Made by a program: the position numbers and the translations under genes
Assembly: GCA_024734495.1 (NCBI GenBank)
Contig: JALMQS010000225.1
Coordinates: 3,122,369-3,186,368, forward strand
Direction: 5' to 3'
From: Forficula auricularia
Lineage: Eukaryota > Arthropoda > Insecta > Dermaptera > Forficulidae
DNA: 64,000 bases
Notes under the pieces: generated by a model
What the model saw: only the letters and a program-made list of their open reading frames with translations
Told to the model about the DNA's origin: nothing
Databases searched by the model: none
Part shown: in pieces, positions 44,840-56,202 of the stretch
Position numbering within the stretch: the first letter of the stretch is position 1
Layout: each line of letters starts with the position of its first letter

Positions 44840-45700
44840 TTAGTTATTTTTTAATGAAAATGATGAGAGAAGGAGTTACACCAAAAAGGTGTATCCCTTA
44901 AAGGTCTAGGTTGGCCCCTCCATCATGAAAAAAAGAGGAAAGAATTTTATGGACTGGGCGGGGGTCGAAGGTATCCGTGGATACAGGTCTTAAACAGCTG
45001 AAGGTTATAACTCGCGGGAAAGATGGTGGAAGGGGGCGAGTTCCAGTCTCTGGAGGTCATAGGGATAAAAGAGTTGGCGAAAGCGCTTGTTCGATTTTTA
45101 TCCAATTTGACAGCGAAGGGGCGCTGAGCGTTCGAAAACCGCGTGTTTCTCGTAAAGAGAGCTTTAGGGGCGATAATTCATTTCAGCTCGACTGAACAGA
45201 CACCGTGATAGTATCTGTAGTACAGGGAAAGGGCAGAAACGGTTCTTCGGTGAGCCAGGGAGTCGAGTGAGTTGGTTAGAACCGGGTCTCCTATTAGTTT
45301 AATTGCTCGCTTCTGAATCGCATCCAGTGTAGCAAGAGAATGCTTGGAGGCACCCCTCCTCAGATGAGAGCCATATTTGAGACAGAGACGAATTTGAGCC
45401 TTATACAGTGTAAAAAGTTGACTGGGAGTATAATATCGTCTAGACCTAAATAGGAGACCAAGCTTGCGCGCTGCAGCTTTAGCAGTGGTTGAGATATGGT
45501 CATTCCATGTAAGGTCCCTAGAGTTACGCTTAGCATTAAAATTTTATCCCTAAATTCCAGTGAGTTTGAAACAAAAGATATGATTGGGAGGTTTCTGTCG
45601 ACGCGCCTAGAAATAAGACAACACTGAGTTTTCACTGCATTGAAGTTATCTAAGTTTTAGGATCAGGGGCTAGTCTATCAAAAAACTTCCCCTTCACCAC
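44840..45700 (-). mobile_element. LINE 3' end on minus strand (RT C-terminal domain plus 3' UTR)
   Basis: Translating the minus strand from about 45700 to 44955 gives a C-terminal part of a non-LTR retrotransposon. It has FNAVKTQCCLISRRV, WNDHISTTAKAAARKLGLLF, SRRYYTPSQLFTLYKAQIR, LKYGSHLRRGASKHSLATLD and AIQKRAIKLIGDPVL, then after one stop SFIPMTSRDWN and ASYNLQLFKTCIHGYL. Frame shifts occur near 45535. No catalytic FADD core is present, so it is 5'-truncated. The 3' UTR (44940-44840) carries AGGGGCCA and CTCCTTCTCTCATCA, the tail also found in the SINE at 27205-27571. Confidence 0.8.
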
Positions 45701-45872
45701 TTCTTTTGGGATGGACTAGTCATCGCAAAACTAGAAATTTCATCAAAATTCTATGGAAAAGATTAAACTTTTTCAAGATTCGATACGCTCCTTGTGCTCC
45801 ATGTTATCCTCCATTTTCTAATTTTTCGAGAAAGATAAAAATTTAATTAATTTTGCTTTTAAAAAATAAATA

Positions 45873-46280
45873 CTGTCGATTCTTGATAATTCGAAATCCA
45901 AGGGACTACAAGAAAAATTCGAATTATCAAGAGGAAAGAAAAAAAAATTCGAATTATTAAGAGTTTTTATTATATTTATGAAAATATGTATGACCTTAAA
46001 TAAATTTTATATATAGCCTCAAGTAAAAAAATAAAAATAATGAAAACGACAAAAAAAGAACAAAAAATTACATATTTACACGAAAAACGAGAAGTAAACA
46101 TTGTTAGGAAAAATTCGAATTATAAAGAGGGGAAGTGGCCTATAGTTCTAATTATAGAACGTAATCTCCCCCTCTTCTTACGAAAAGGATTTCGAGTTAT
46201 CGAGCGCATCAAAATACACAGCATTTTTTCGATTTACCGAAGTTAACAGCTGAAGAGTTCGAATTATCGAGAGTCGACTG
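45873..46280 (+). mobile_element. pogo/Tigger-like MITE
   Basis: The inverted ends CTGTCGATTCTTGATAATTC (left) and CAGTCGACTCTCGATAATTC (right, minus) are flanked by TA, the Tc1-mariner/pogo target. Internal repeats of AATTCGAATTATMAAGAG occur at about 45915-45960 and 46105. No transposase; the internal ORF is incidental. Confidence 0.75.
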
Positions 46281-47448
46281 TATTTACTTCCGAGTTATAT
46301 TATCTGTCTGAATTCAGACTTATAATGATGGAAAGACATAAAAATCATGTTTGGAAATTCTTTTTCATCAAGTTTTAGACATTTCTAAACAGGAATAAGC
46401 TAAAAACAAAACTCCTTTCATCAGGTTAGCTGCTCTCCTCGATCGTACCGTTGTATGGAAATTTAATCAATTTGTACATATGGTAGATATAGTTCAAATT
46501 TAGTCATAACGATGATCTCACAAGTGATTTCCTAATTTAATATAGAATAGTACCCTTAAAGATCAGTTTGATTACTTAAATCGAACGAATTTGAAATCAG
46601 ATGAATATTCGCCTAAATGATCAACGTAGTACAAGGAATGATTGAATTTTTTTTAAGGTCATTTATTTAACCTTTACACATGAAAAATGAGATGGACTAA
46701 ATGGGCAATTGAATATTGACGACCCTTAAATTTTTTAAAAATTTAATCATGAAAATCGAAGCACATTTCGACTGGTGGACTTGAGTGGAGATGTTAACAA
46801 ACATTATATGGTCGTTTTTGGAATTTTAAAAATCCAAGATTGGTTCTTGAACGACCTCTTCAACCTTAGTAGAATTACTATTCAGTGTATAATTTGAACT
46901 AATGTTTGTATTTTTCGAAAAAGGTGTGTGTTTTACCGTTACTGAGTAACGATATTGAACGATGATAAAAACTTATTTTAACTGAAACAAATTAAGATGT
47001 ATAGCACATGTGGTTTCAACTAGATGGAACCAAATTACATCTGCTATGAGCCAGTCTGATTATTTCCTTAGGACCATTTAATGGATAGCGGAGCCTACAA
47101 TAACAAGCCGACAATAAATAAACAGTTTAAGGACAACATTCGGGGTAATTAAACCAATGAATAGCATTACCCACCCTCACATTTTCGCTAAAGACCATAT
47201 TCAACAAGAAATCGGACAAATTACTTTAAAACCGGTTTAACTTATGGGAAATGTATTGACCATCAGGGGCAATGATATACTTGAAAAATTCTCAGATCAT
47301 GGATTCTGGTAGTATTAATAGAAGGAGATCTATCTACATTCAAGTTGTGTAGCAATAATACTATTTATTTATTTTAAAAGATCCTAATCCTAGAGGACTA
47401 TTTAATGACTCCGTCTAGTGCTCTAGTGGAAAAATTAAGGAGATATAA
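46281..47448. other. No recognised feature
   Basis: AT-rich sequence without ORF, repeat or RNA structure that I can support. Confidence 0.45.
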
Positions 47449-47742
47449 GAGTGATGGCGAACCTATGACACGCGTGTCAATGGTGACACGCATCATTTCA
47501 CGGGCGGTCTTCGCTCAAGAAGATTCAAAGGAGGTTGCGCTTAATTCACTAAGTCACTAAATTAATGAATAATTAGGTTTTGTTTATGAATAAATAAATA
47601 TATAAAAAATATGTTTGTTTTTTTACTAGGGCTGCAACAATCACTAAATTATGAATATTTATAGATGTGACACATCACCCGAGTTAAGTCAGGTTTTTTT
47701 CTGAATTTTGACACACCAAACTCAAAAGGTTCGCCATCACTG
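47449..47742 (+). mobile_element. hAT-type MITE, 294 bp
   Basis: GAGTGATGGCGAACC and CAGTGATGGCGAACC (right end, minus) are near-perfect inverted ends. Flanks AGATATAA (47441-47448) and ATATATAA (47743-47750) match 7/8, an 8-bp hAT duplication. Terminal sequence matches the 1705-2733 element. Confidence 0.85.
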
Positions 47743-47784
47743 ATATATAACATAGAAAAATATTCATTTTAAAGATTCATTATG

Positions 47785-48105
47785 TTTATGTACTGAATAA
47801 GTTTCGAATTTCGTAGCTCTGAGACTTATGGTTGCGAAACACAGGGGAAGTACATACATACGTACATACGCACTGACCAATGGATTGTTGGCCCCTTTTT
47901 GGCCTCTGGTGACCACAATTTCGGGTTTTATGTCCAAAATCCCATTTCCAACTATAAAGGGCATCGATTCCATCCACCTAGAAGTTACAAAATGAAATTA
48001 ACTTTTTTCTTCTCCGAGATACAAGCTCTCAAAAAGTCAGGACCAAGACAGGCAATCGCAATACTTCCACATTATATTCTTGAATATAAATGTGAAAATA
48101 AAACT
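47785..48105 (+). repeat. Dispersed repeat, copy A
   Basis: About 320 bp (GAGACTTATGGTTGCGAAAC, TTTGGCCTCTGGTGACCAC, GGGCATCGATTCCATCCACC, CTTTTTTCTTCTCCGAGATA) that is the reverse complement of 61530-61870. The ORFs over it run in overlapping frames without a domain. Function and class unknown. Confidence 0.75.
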
Positions 48106-48116
48106 TTTTTGTTACG

Positions 48117-48600
48117 GGATAATGGTGTGGGTTCTTGGTGAAACATTTTAAAATAAAGTAAAGAAAATTTTGAAAAATTTAAGAAACTTTTCAAAATTTA
48201 AAATAAAAATCACTAGGTAGGTTTTGCAAAAATAAAAGAAAAAATATGCTAGTTATATATATTTCGGGGTATGAGCCCATTTTCATGATATAATAATAAA
48301 ACTAATATACGAGGTAGGTTTCACAAAAAACCTACCTCGTATCTTAGTTTTATTATTATATTAAAATGTTTCACCTAGAACCAACACCGAACTCCTTAAA
48401 AGCTTACCATTTTCATCAGTTTACATATCCCCTGAAGATGGGCTTATACCCCGAAATATATATAGAGTCGTGCTAAACTAGCGTATTTTTTCTTTTATTT
48501 TTGTAAAACCTACCTAGTAATTTTTATTTCAAATTTTGAAAAGTTTCTTAAATTTTTTCAAAATTTTCTTGAAAAATAAAAACCCCAATTTAACAAATAT
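48117..48600. repeat. Nested palindrome with CTGAAGA hairpin
   Basis: The outer blocks AAAATTTTGAAAAATTTAAG, CCTACCTAGTAATTTTTATT and their mirrors enclose a second fold-back (AAACCTACCTCGTATCTTAG with its complement). The plus-strand motif at 48432-48457 reads CTGAAGA, T, stem GGG/CCC, GAAAT. The family is as 41826-41985. Confidence 0.75.
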
Positions 48601-49253
48601 TTTTTCTTCAAATCCTTATTAGATATTCTATAAATCACTGAAAATGCAAATAAAATAATATTCGATTAAAACTGACATGTCAGTAATTTAATGAATGGCT
48701 TACTTAGAAAGAATCGTAACTCATTCTTAAAACTCACCCTTAGTAGTGAAATGACACTCATATCAACAACATCGATGGGGTACTGAGTTTACTCATTATA
48801 TATTATATATTACTTACTATATCTTATTAGCTGAAAACAAGAATTACAAGACGAAACTTCATGAATTAACAAAATGGATGTCCTCTGCTTCATACAAATC
48901 AACATAACCTGGAGCTTCATATATAAATGAAAATATTTATCTACAATTTTATTTTATAGAGACTATAGTTCCAAAGGCTTGATCTTATTTATCAGTCTAT
49001 CTCATAAATATTATATTTGTTTTCTGTGCAAGAGAATCTTGTGAATGATTCATTCACACCTTAAAATATGTATAACAAAATAGGTTATATTTTAAGTTGT
49101 GAATAAGCCATTCCATGACCAAGAGCTCATGCACATAAAAAATATATAATATTAATAAGAGAGACTGAAGATGAAGGTCAAACTGTCAAATAAACATATT
49201 CACATAGCAATAGGTATATGTTTGTTTGTTTATGCAAAGGACGACACCCTCAA
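48601..49253. other. No gene; weak repeat copy at 48860-49010
   Basis: A degenerate copy of the GACTATAGTTCCAAAGGCTT/ATCAGTCT repeat is visible near 48958-48998. The rest is AT-rich DNA. Confidence 0.45.
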
Positions 49254-49854
49254 TAGTCCAAGAGCTGGTGGCACATTTTGACTACGGATTTGACCCAACT
49301 AGAAATAATGCGTAATAGTACCGTCTATATGATAGTTGTACAACGAATGGCCAGTCTGGCTGGCTGTAGCAGGTGGACCAGGTACTGCGCATGGAGTGAG
49401 TGCGGTAAAAAATACATATGTGTTAAAAAATATTTTTGACCCACAATGAAATTATAAAAATTATAATTTATAGTCAATTATAAACATAATATATTCACCC
49501 CAGACCATTTGAGTGGTGGGACGTGGAGAGCATGATGCTATTTTTTTAATGTTGTAAAAATACACTTTGGGTGGTCTGGTTCCACGTCCCACCACTCAAA
49601 TGGTCTGGGGTGAATATATTATGTTTATAATTGACTATAAATTATAATTTTTATAATTTCATTGTGGGTCAAAAATATTTTTTAACATATATGTATTTTT
49701 TACCGCACTCACACCATGCGCAGTACCTGGTCCACCTGCTACAGCCAGCCAGACTGGCCATTCCTTGTACAATTATCATATAGACGGTACTATTACGCAT
49801 TATTTCTAGTTGGGTCAAATCCGTAGTCAAAATGTGTCACCAGCTCTTGGACTA
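49254..49854. mobile_element. Near-perfect snap-back element, 601 bp
   Basis: The left arm (49254 to about 49530) and right arm (about 49575-49854) are near-identical reverse complements (outer TAGTCCAAGAGCTGGTGGCA/..TGTCACCAGCTCTTGGACTA, inner ACGTCCCACCACTCAAATGG), with about 50 bp of centre. CAA flanks both ends (49251-49253, 49855-49857), or TA could be the target. The arms differ at only a few bases, so it is very recent. Transposon class is uncertain (fold-back or Tc1-mariner-like). Confidence 0.9.
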
Positions 49855-50202
49855 CAATAATTTTCTCTTGGAAATCGACAACCCTCCTACTCTAAGAAAG
49901 AAAATCTTTTCAAATTAAAATTTTTTATGAAAAGAAATTTAATTTATATACTTAGTATTAGTTTCTTTTAAATTAGTTGAAATATTTTTATATTGCATTA
50001 TCAGAGGCTTCGTCCCCCCAGGAGTTGAATCCAAGTACTAACACACTTTCCGGGCATGCTAGTTCGACCCTCAGGACAAAACATCTCTGACATGCAATAT
50101 AATAAAATGTATCAAAATTTTCACTACCGTTCAACTCAAACGGCGAAAATAAAAATTATGCTAACCTGAAAAAAGTTTCCAGTGAATAGACCAATATTTA
50201 AT

Positions 50203-50461
50203 TTAATTAAAGCAGAGAATGAGTAACTCTTTTTGAAAAAAAAGATGGAATTTTTTCAAAAATACAACTCGCAATGGCAACCGAAATATTTATGAAAATA
50301 ATTTAATTCATCTAGTCTTAATTTCTTTGATATAAGTTGAAATATTTTTATATTTCATTATCAGAGGGTTCATCCCCCCAGGTACTAACACAAACTAACA
50401 ACATTTTTAATACATGTACTGATTTTACTATGAGTAGCCTAACCGGGAAGAATTCTACACT
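50203..50461 (+). repeat. 260-bp direct repeat, left copy
   Basis: Starts TTAATTAAAGCAGAGAATGA and ends GAAGAATTCTACACT. Nearly identical to 50919-51178 (one extra C in a C-run and one substitution noted). Contains a tRNA-like remnant (ATCAGAGGGTTCATCCCCCC). Confidence 0.95.
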
Positions 50462-50918
50462 CGGTACCAAACATATACCTTTTATGAATCGCACTCGACG
50501 GATCTTACTTAGTACGTTTGGAGGATATGCTCGCTTATAGGTATAGTTTGTTTGGTACCGAATTCAAAAAGTAATTTCGTGTTAATATTTCGTCGTTTAG
50601 TTGTAACTAAATAAGATAATAATTATTTTATACCTTTTAGTGTATTTTATTTGTTGCATTTAATTTTTTGAAGTCGGTTTTTATTTTTTTCTTAAAAATT
50701 TTTATTTTTCTCTTTTTAGTGATGTTATTAATAGTGATAATATCATCAGAACTTGACCAAATTAATATGACACCATCCCTAAGACACCCCCTTTCGGATA
50801 AAAAAAGAACCATCGAAATCGGTTCATAAACAAAGAGGTTAGGTCTAAACAAACCTAATAAAAAAGGTCTAATACCTCAGTCAGTCGAATAGAAAACCTC
50901 CTCCTTTTTTAAAGTCGG
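50462..50918 (-). mobile_element. ACCGACTTC-family MITE fragment between direct repeats
   Basis: Carries CGGTACCAAACATATACC, CACTCGACGGATCTTACTTA, TTTAATTTTTTGAAGTCGGT and at the right end CTCCTCCTTTTTTAAAGTCG. The 5' third of a usual copy is missing, so the left junction lies inside the family consensus. Confidence 0.75.
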
Positions 50919-51178
50919 TTAATTAAAGCAGAGAATGAGTAACTCTTTTTGAAAAAAAAGATGGAATTTTTTCAAAAATACAACTCGCAATGGCAAGCGA
51001 AATATTTATGAAAATAATTTAATTCATCTAGTCTTAATTTCTTTGATATAAGTTGAAATATTTTTATATTTCATTATCAGAGGGTTCATCCCCCCCAGGT
51101 ACTAACACAAACTAACAACATTTTTAATACATGTACTGATTTTACTATGAGTAGCCTAACCGGGAAGAATTCTACACT
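50919..51178 (+). repeat. 260-bp direct repeat, right copy
   Basis: Second copy of 50203-50461, directly following the MITE fragment. The pair is far longer than any transposon target duplication. Confidence 0.95.
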
Positions 51179-51819
51179 TCCCAAACTTAAAGCTTCAACA
51201 AATCTTTAAATTATTTCAAATAAGGGACAGAGTATCATAAAAAATTAAATTTGTTTTTGATTAATATTAAAGATGGAAATGAAGCCCATGTTAATTTGAG
51301 GAATCCGGGAAAGAAACTTGTTTTTCAGCTTAAGTAAATTTTCAGCTTTATCTAAAACACTAAATATTTATAAAAATAAAAATATTAAATCTACCTAAGT
51401 CGTTTTTCTAGACTCTAGAGAATTGCAATGTAAAAACTTTCCTGCAACACTCTTAACAGAGTTAAAATAAAATTCCATTTTTTTTTACTTTATTTTTTAA
51501 CAAGATTAATAATTAAATAGATACTGAATTTTTAATTGTGTAAAAAAAACATGGGAGCTAAGATTCTTCTATTAAAACATAAAAGAATGCCTTTTTTTCG
51601 TTTTTAAAGAAAAAACAAAACAGCCAAAAAAAAACAAAAAAACGATCAAGTCTATAGAGTGAATCGTTTAGGGATTAGAGCGAAATCCCTGCGGGTTATA
51701 AAAAGTGATTCATCGTTTTAGGGCCGATATAAAACATAAAAGAACATGTTTGACTAAATCAAGGCTGAGAGGGACGGAGGTGCTGGAAGATGATGTCGAT
51801 CAAAATCCCGGGAGCTTCC
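51179..51819. other. No recognised feature
   Basis: AT-rich sequence with no supported gene or repeat. Confidence 0.45.
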
Positions 51820-52100
51820 GATATGGAAGCTTGGCAAATGAAATTTCGTAATTTCTTACCATGACTGTGCCAAGATTCAGTCAATGGTCGCTTTTAGGGG
51901 AGGCATTTTAACCCTTCAGGGAAATCAAACCCCCTCAAGGGGATAGAGGGATCCAAGAACAAGCCTCTAGCTGGCTGAAAAAGAGTCTCGTCCAATGGGT
52001 GGATGAAATTAATAATTACCTGTTGATGAACAATGAATAATAATACCCACGCATATAAACTCCCCAGATAATAGATATAATTACCTAAATTACAAAAATT
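51820..52100 (+). repeat. Dispersed repeat, copy 1 (51.8 kb type)
   Basis: AACCCTTCAGGGAAATCAAA, CCCCCTCAAGGGGATA and AATTACCTGTTGATGAAC blocks. Directly repeated at about 53900-54120 (copy 2) and inverted at about 61130-61370 (copy 3). Class unknown; the CCTTSAGGG blocks form small hairpins. Confidence 0.8.
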
Positions 52101-52361
52101 GGTATTTTTATATTCTTTTTTATTTATTAATGATGTTACCATATGTACATAGATCAGTATAGACCCTTATAGTGTACATTCAAGAGAAGAAAAAAAACTG
52201 ACAATATATAGAGATTAACAATATATAGAAACATAAAATACAAATTAGATATAAAATTCCAAAAAAAAAATATAAAATACAAAAGAAAAAATACAAAATA
52301 TATAATACAAAATATAGATTACAAAATATAAAATACAAAATAGAAATTAGAATCTATAGTA

Positions 52362-53024
52362 TTAGCATGATATGGCTACAGTGAGTCCAAGCAAAAAGCG
52401 GACAGCAGATGATGGTTGTCTTAGGACAGAAGGCATTGAGTTCCACAGTCGTGGTGCTGTGATCTCAAATGACCTTGATCTGAGGGCAGTCTGATGTCGC
52501 GGGCATACCAGGGCTCTTGATCTTAATGAAGGGCCAGGGCTAAGTAGTTCCGCCAAGTAGGAAGGAGACCCCGATATAAGGACCCTATGGACAAACCTCA
52601 GGTATCTAACCTTTAGATAGTTAGGAAGGCTGAAGCCTTATACCTCTACTACCCGCTCAGAAACATGATCCATATGGCCCAGGGCGTAAATGTATCTTAT
52701 GCACGAATTAAATGCCACCAATAATCTGTGGAGAGAAACGCGGTCGTGACCGTAGTAGACGACCTCTCCATTCAAGAAGTGGGGTAATAATAAGACGAGA
52801 ACAAGTCTTCGGCGCAGCCAGACAGGTGTTGCGTTTGGCATTCTTCGGAGAGGATACAGAGAACCATATACTCTTTTACAAATCAGACCAACATGGTCAC
52901 CCCATGTCAGTCTAGAGTTAATGACCATGCCAAGATCTCTGACATGTTCGGAGTAGGGGATGTCAGTACCACAGACATTCACCGGAGAAATCACTCCCAA
53001 TTTGGAATATAAGTGCGGGATTCA
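52362..53024 (-). mobile_element. LINE reverse-transcriptase C-terminal fragment
   Basis: Minus-strand translation gives YSEHVRDLGMVINSRLTW, then ICKRVYGSLYPLRRMPNATP and LVAFNSCIRYIYALGHMDHV, an in-frame stop, then AELLSPGPSLRSRALVCP and SFEITAPRLWNSMPSVLRQP. That is the post-thumb end of an R1/jockey-type LINE. No catalytic core remains. The 3' side (52360-52250) is an AT-rich TTTTGTATTTTATATTTT-like UTR. One internal stop makes it a pseudogene. It is a different LINE from those at 18251 and 44840. Confidence 0.8.
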
Positions 53025-53209
53025 CCGAAAATTCACTTTCAATTATATTTATGAGGCATTCCACCAAATTGGAGTGTTTGAAAATTTTTAATTTTTGATT
53101 TCCTTAATTTTTTGACATTTTTTAGTACCAATCAAAAAGCTCTTCCTGGTAAATTTTGAAATTTTTTATATCACCGGTTTAAAAGATAACGAATTTCGGT
53201 TTTTCGTTC

Positions 53210-53896
53210 ACAACTTCTTCAAAAATGGTCCAAATTACAAAAAAAAATAATTGAAATTTTTTTTTACATACTTTTTAGAAAAAAATACAATAAATTATTT
53301 AAAGTGTTTTGATATGCGATTTTTTGAGTTTGAAAATTTTAATCTTGTTTTTGATACTGTATGTACTTTTCGATTTTTTTGATAATTTTTTATTTTAAAC
53401 TTCTCTACATTTTACAAATTTTTAGACCGGGTGATAGTGGTTCTATGATAATTACTATTTTTTTCGATTTTTGATTTTGATTTTCTTTCAATAAACTAAA
53501 ATGCTAATTATTTATTTTAAACACCTTTTAACGATAAAAATTAATTCAAAATATTTAAAAAAAGAGAACTCAATATCAAAAAGTGGTTTTAATAATGGTT
53601 AATAGAGAATTAAATTTTTTCGAAATTTTCAAAAATAGAAAAAAATATACTAATTATCATAGGACCACTATCAACCCGGTCTTAAAATTTATCGAATAAA
53701 TAGAAGTTTAAAATAAAAAATTATCAAAAAATCGAGTATATACAATTTCAAAAACAAGATTAAATTTTTCAAACTCAAAAAATTGCATATAAAAAAACTT
53801 TAAATAATTTTTTTGTATTTTTTTCTAAAAAATATGTAAAAAACAAAAATTACAAAAAAAAATTGAATTTGGATCATTTTTTAAGAAGTTATGAGC
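53210..53896. repeat. Imperfect palindrome, arms about 260 bp
   Basis: AACTTCTTCAAAAATGGTCC at the left end pairs with the right end (GGATCATTTTTTAAGAAGTT). Inside, TAGACCGGGTGATAGTGGTT pairs with AACCACTATCAACCCGGTCT-type sequence (about 53668-53687). A similar partial sequence is at 62650-62950. It lies between copies 1 and 2 of the 51.8 kb repeat. Confidence 0.75.
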
Positions 53897-53899
53897 GAG

Positions 53900-54260
53900 A
53901 GGAGGATTTTAACCCTTTAGGGAAATCAAACCCCCTCAAGGGGATAAAGAGGGATCCAAGAACAAGCGCCCAGCTGGCTGCGAAAGAGTCTCGTCCAAAG
54001 GGTGGATGAAATAAATAATTACCTGTTGATGAACAATGAATAATAATACCCTACGCATACAAACTCCCCAGATAATTGATATAATTACCTAAAATGCAAA
54101 AATTAATATTTGTAATATAAGTGCGGGATTCACCAAAAATTCCCTTTCATTTATTTTTATGGGCCATTCCACGCCAAATCGAACGGTTGAAAAATTTTAA
54201 TTTTTGATTTCCTTCATTTTTTGACATTTTTTAGTACCCATCAAAAAAATATTTTTGGCA
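53900..54260 (+). repeat. 51.8 kb-type repeat, copy 2
   Basis: Repeats TTAACCCTTTAGGGAAATCA, CCCCCTCAAGGGGATA and the CCTGTTGATGAACAATGAAT block of 51820-52100, then GGGATTCACCAAAAATTCCC and ATTCCACGCCAAATCGAACG. The following block starts a short GGCATTCGGGTTCAATT tRNA-like remnant. Confidence 0.75.
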
Positions 54261-54345
54261 TTCGGGTTCAATTTCCCAAAGAAGGGGAGAAGTAACCCTT
54301 CTGACATAATATAAATAATCCATTAAATCTTATATCTAGTAGTTG
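54261..54345 (+). mobile_element. SINE fragment, tRNA-like 3' half
   Basis: GGCATTCGGGTTCAATTTCC (B box GGTTCAATTTC) then AACCCTTCTGACATAATATA, the same order as at 63895-63970. The 5' head is missing. Confidence 0.55.
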
Positions 54346-54707
54346 ATTCTCTTGATTTATTATACAAACAAGTTATAAAAATTCGAAGCCCCTAGTCGAC
54401 AATTATCAGAGAACATTCAAATGGGTGTCAAAATGAACATAAAGTCTTCTTCCCCACTAACTTGATGAGAAATTCCAAGTTAGATGTTTTTATTATCCGA
54501 CTTTGATTGATATTAAGTCTTTATCTCCTTCGTTCCGCTCACTGAAATGACATCCACTTTCCCAACTTGTTCAGTGTACTCAGAGTAAATTGATACGAGA
54601 TTAAAAGTTTTAGTTCGAAAATCAAAATAAGGCAGCAGTTTAATTATCATATATTGCAGATTATATAAAAAATCTTAGCTTTAATCCAATGGAATTAAAA
54701 ACAATTA

Positions 54708-55007
54708 TCTATATATATAAAATGGAAAAGTATGTATATATGTTTGTATGATCCAAACGATCTGATTGGCCAGTGCATAGCCAATGGCAAAGCGTTAAAT
54801 TATTAGAAAGATTCTGATTGGTCAGATAGTGATCGTGCTTAGCCAATGCGTTAAATCGATATTTCCTTATTGTTGAATCAATTTCATTCACCACATTCTT
54901 TCAATACTTAGAGTATCATTTTAAATTTCAATTATTAAATTGGTATGAACGAGACGCTCCCCGCCAGGGCTACGTGACGCCGAGCCTAAGGCCCGGTCGT
55001 CAGCTAG
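54708..55007 (+). mobile_element. Helitron-like element, exactly 300 bp
   Basis: Starts TCTATATATATAAAATGG after an A and ends CTAG before a T, matching the Helitron rule of 5'-TC, 3'-CTRR and A/T insertion. A GC-rich hairpin CCGAGCC-TAA-GGCCCGG (one mismatch) lies about 8 nt before CTAG, at about 54979-54999. No Rep/helicase is present, so it is non-autonomous. No other copy was noticed in the window. Confidence 0.8.
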
Positions 55008-55536
55008 TTTTATATAATAAAAAGTTAACCATCAATAATGTTTTTTTTGGAACCAAAATTTGAAGAAAAAAATTCAAAAAGTAGAGCTAATCTCTTTGGT
55101 CTAATAAAAACAGGTCAAATATAAATTTTCAACCAATGAAGGTTAAAAATTTTGGTGGTGTTTCACAGTTAAAAAAACAAGTTAAAAGTAAATTAGTTTG
55201 AAAACCTAATTCAAATATAAATTTACAATTTATTACTAGAACAACTTAATGTTTATTTTTTTAACTAAGTTTATTTGATAAATTCACAAAAACCTAACAT
55301 ATATTTTGGAATTATATTTTATATAACTACTATATAAAATAATATTTAAATTATGTTTAAAAAATTCTGATTTGTTAAGAAAAAAGTTAACGCACCCTCC
55401 TAGAAAAAAGTTTTTCAATTTCACTCAGCCCTGTAGATTAATTATATATAAAAAAAATATTCGATATGTATAAATATGAACATTAAATAAATATATTTGT
55501 TTTTACAATGATATAGTTGCAAAAAAATAAAATCTT
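55008..55536. other. No recognised feature
   Basis: AT-rich DNA with no supported element. Confidence 0.4.
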
Positions 55537-56202
55537 GTTGTTTCACCATATGGGGTTTCTTAGGATTTTTATTTAAATACTTCTGCATCGAATGGTGGCA
55601 AAACGAAATTTATGAACAATATAGTTCTGGAGATATTAAATTCCAAAGATAGAGTTCATCAGACTCTTATAAATTACACTATACGGGATATCGGAAAGTT
55701 TACATACATATTTAATTATAATTAAGAAACCCTTCTTACCATTTTTATAAAAAACTAAACCAACATTAAACTAATACATTTTTTAAGAAAATTTTAAATG
55801 ATAGTTACAACACAGTTTCTGAGATAATAATGAATAAATAATTAAAAATGTATAAAGAAAAATTTACAGTAAAAACAAGCTGGCAATAAAGCATTTATTT
55901 AACCTAAAATATGGGTAACTTTATTAAATTTTTTTGACGTTTTTTTGCAACACCTTTCAATCGCTTATTAAGAAATTTTTGTTTTATAAATCATCCTTTA
56001 TAATGTACTTTATCTGAAATTTTTATCGTAAAATATATACAAGTTCGGACAGGGTTGCCAGATTTGTCAAACGAACATGGGATTGCCTAGAATCGGTACA
56101 TAAACAGCAAAAAGTTTTGGGCTTATGAATTATGAATCCTTAATGAGTGTTCTATATACTCTAGCATTAACTTTATGCTAATATTGTCGCGAAACAACTA
56201 CC
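55537..56202 (+). mobile_element. TTAA-flanked MITE, copy 1 (left end truncated)
   Basis: The left side begins at GTTGTTTCACCATATGGGG (the outermost GGTA lost or changed). The right end reads GCGAAACAACTACC followed by TTAA (56203-56206). The interior matches copies 2 and 3 (ATACTTCTGCATCGAATGG, CCAGATTTGTCAAACGAACA). Its right flank is also duplicated (see findings). Confidence 0.8.
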
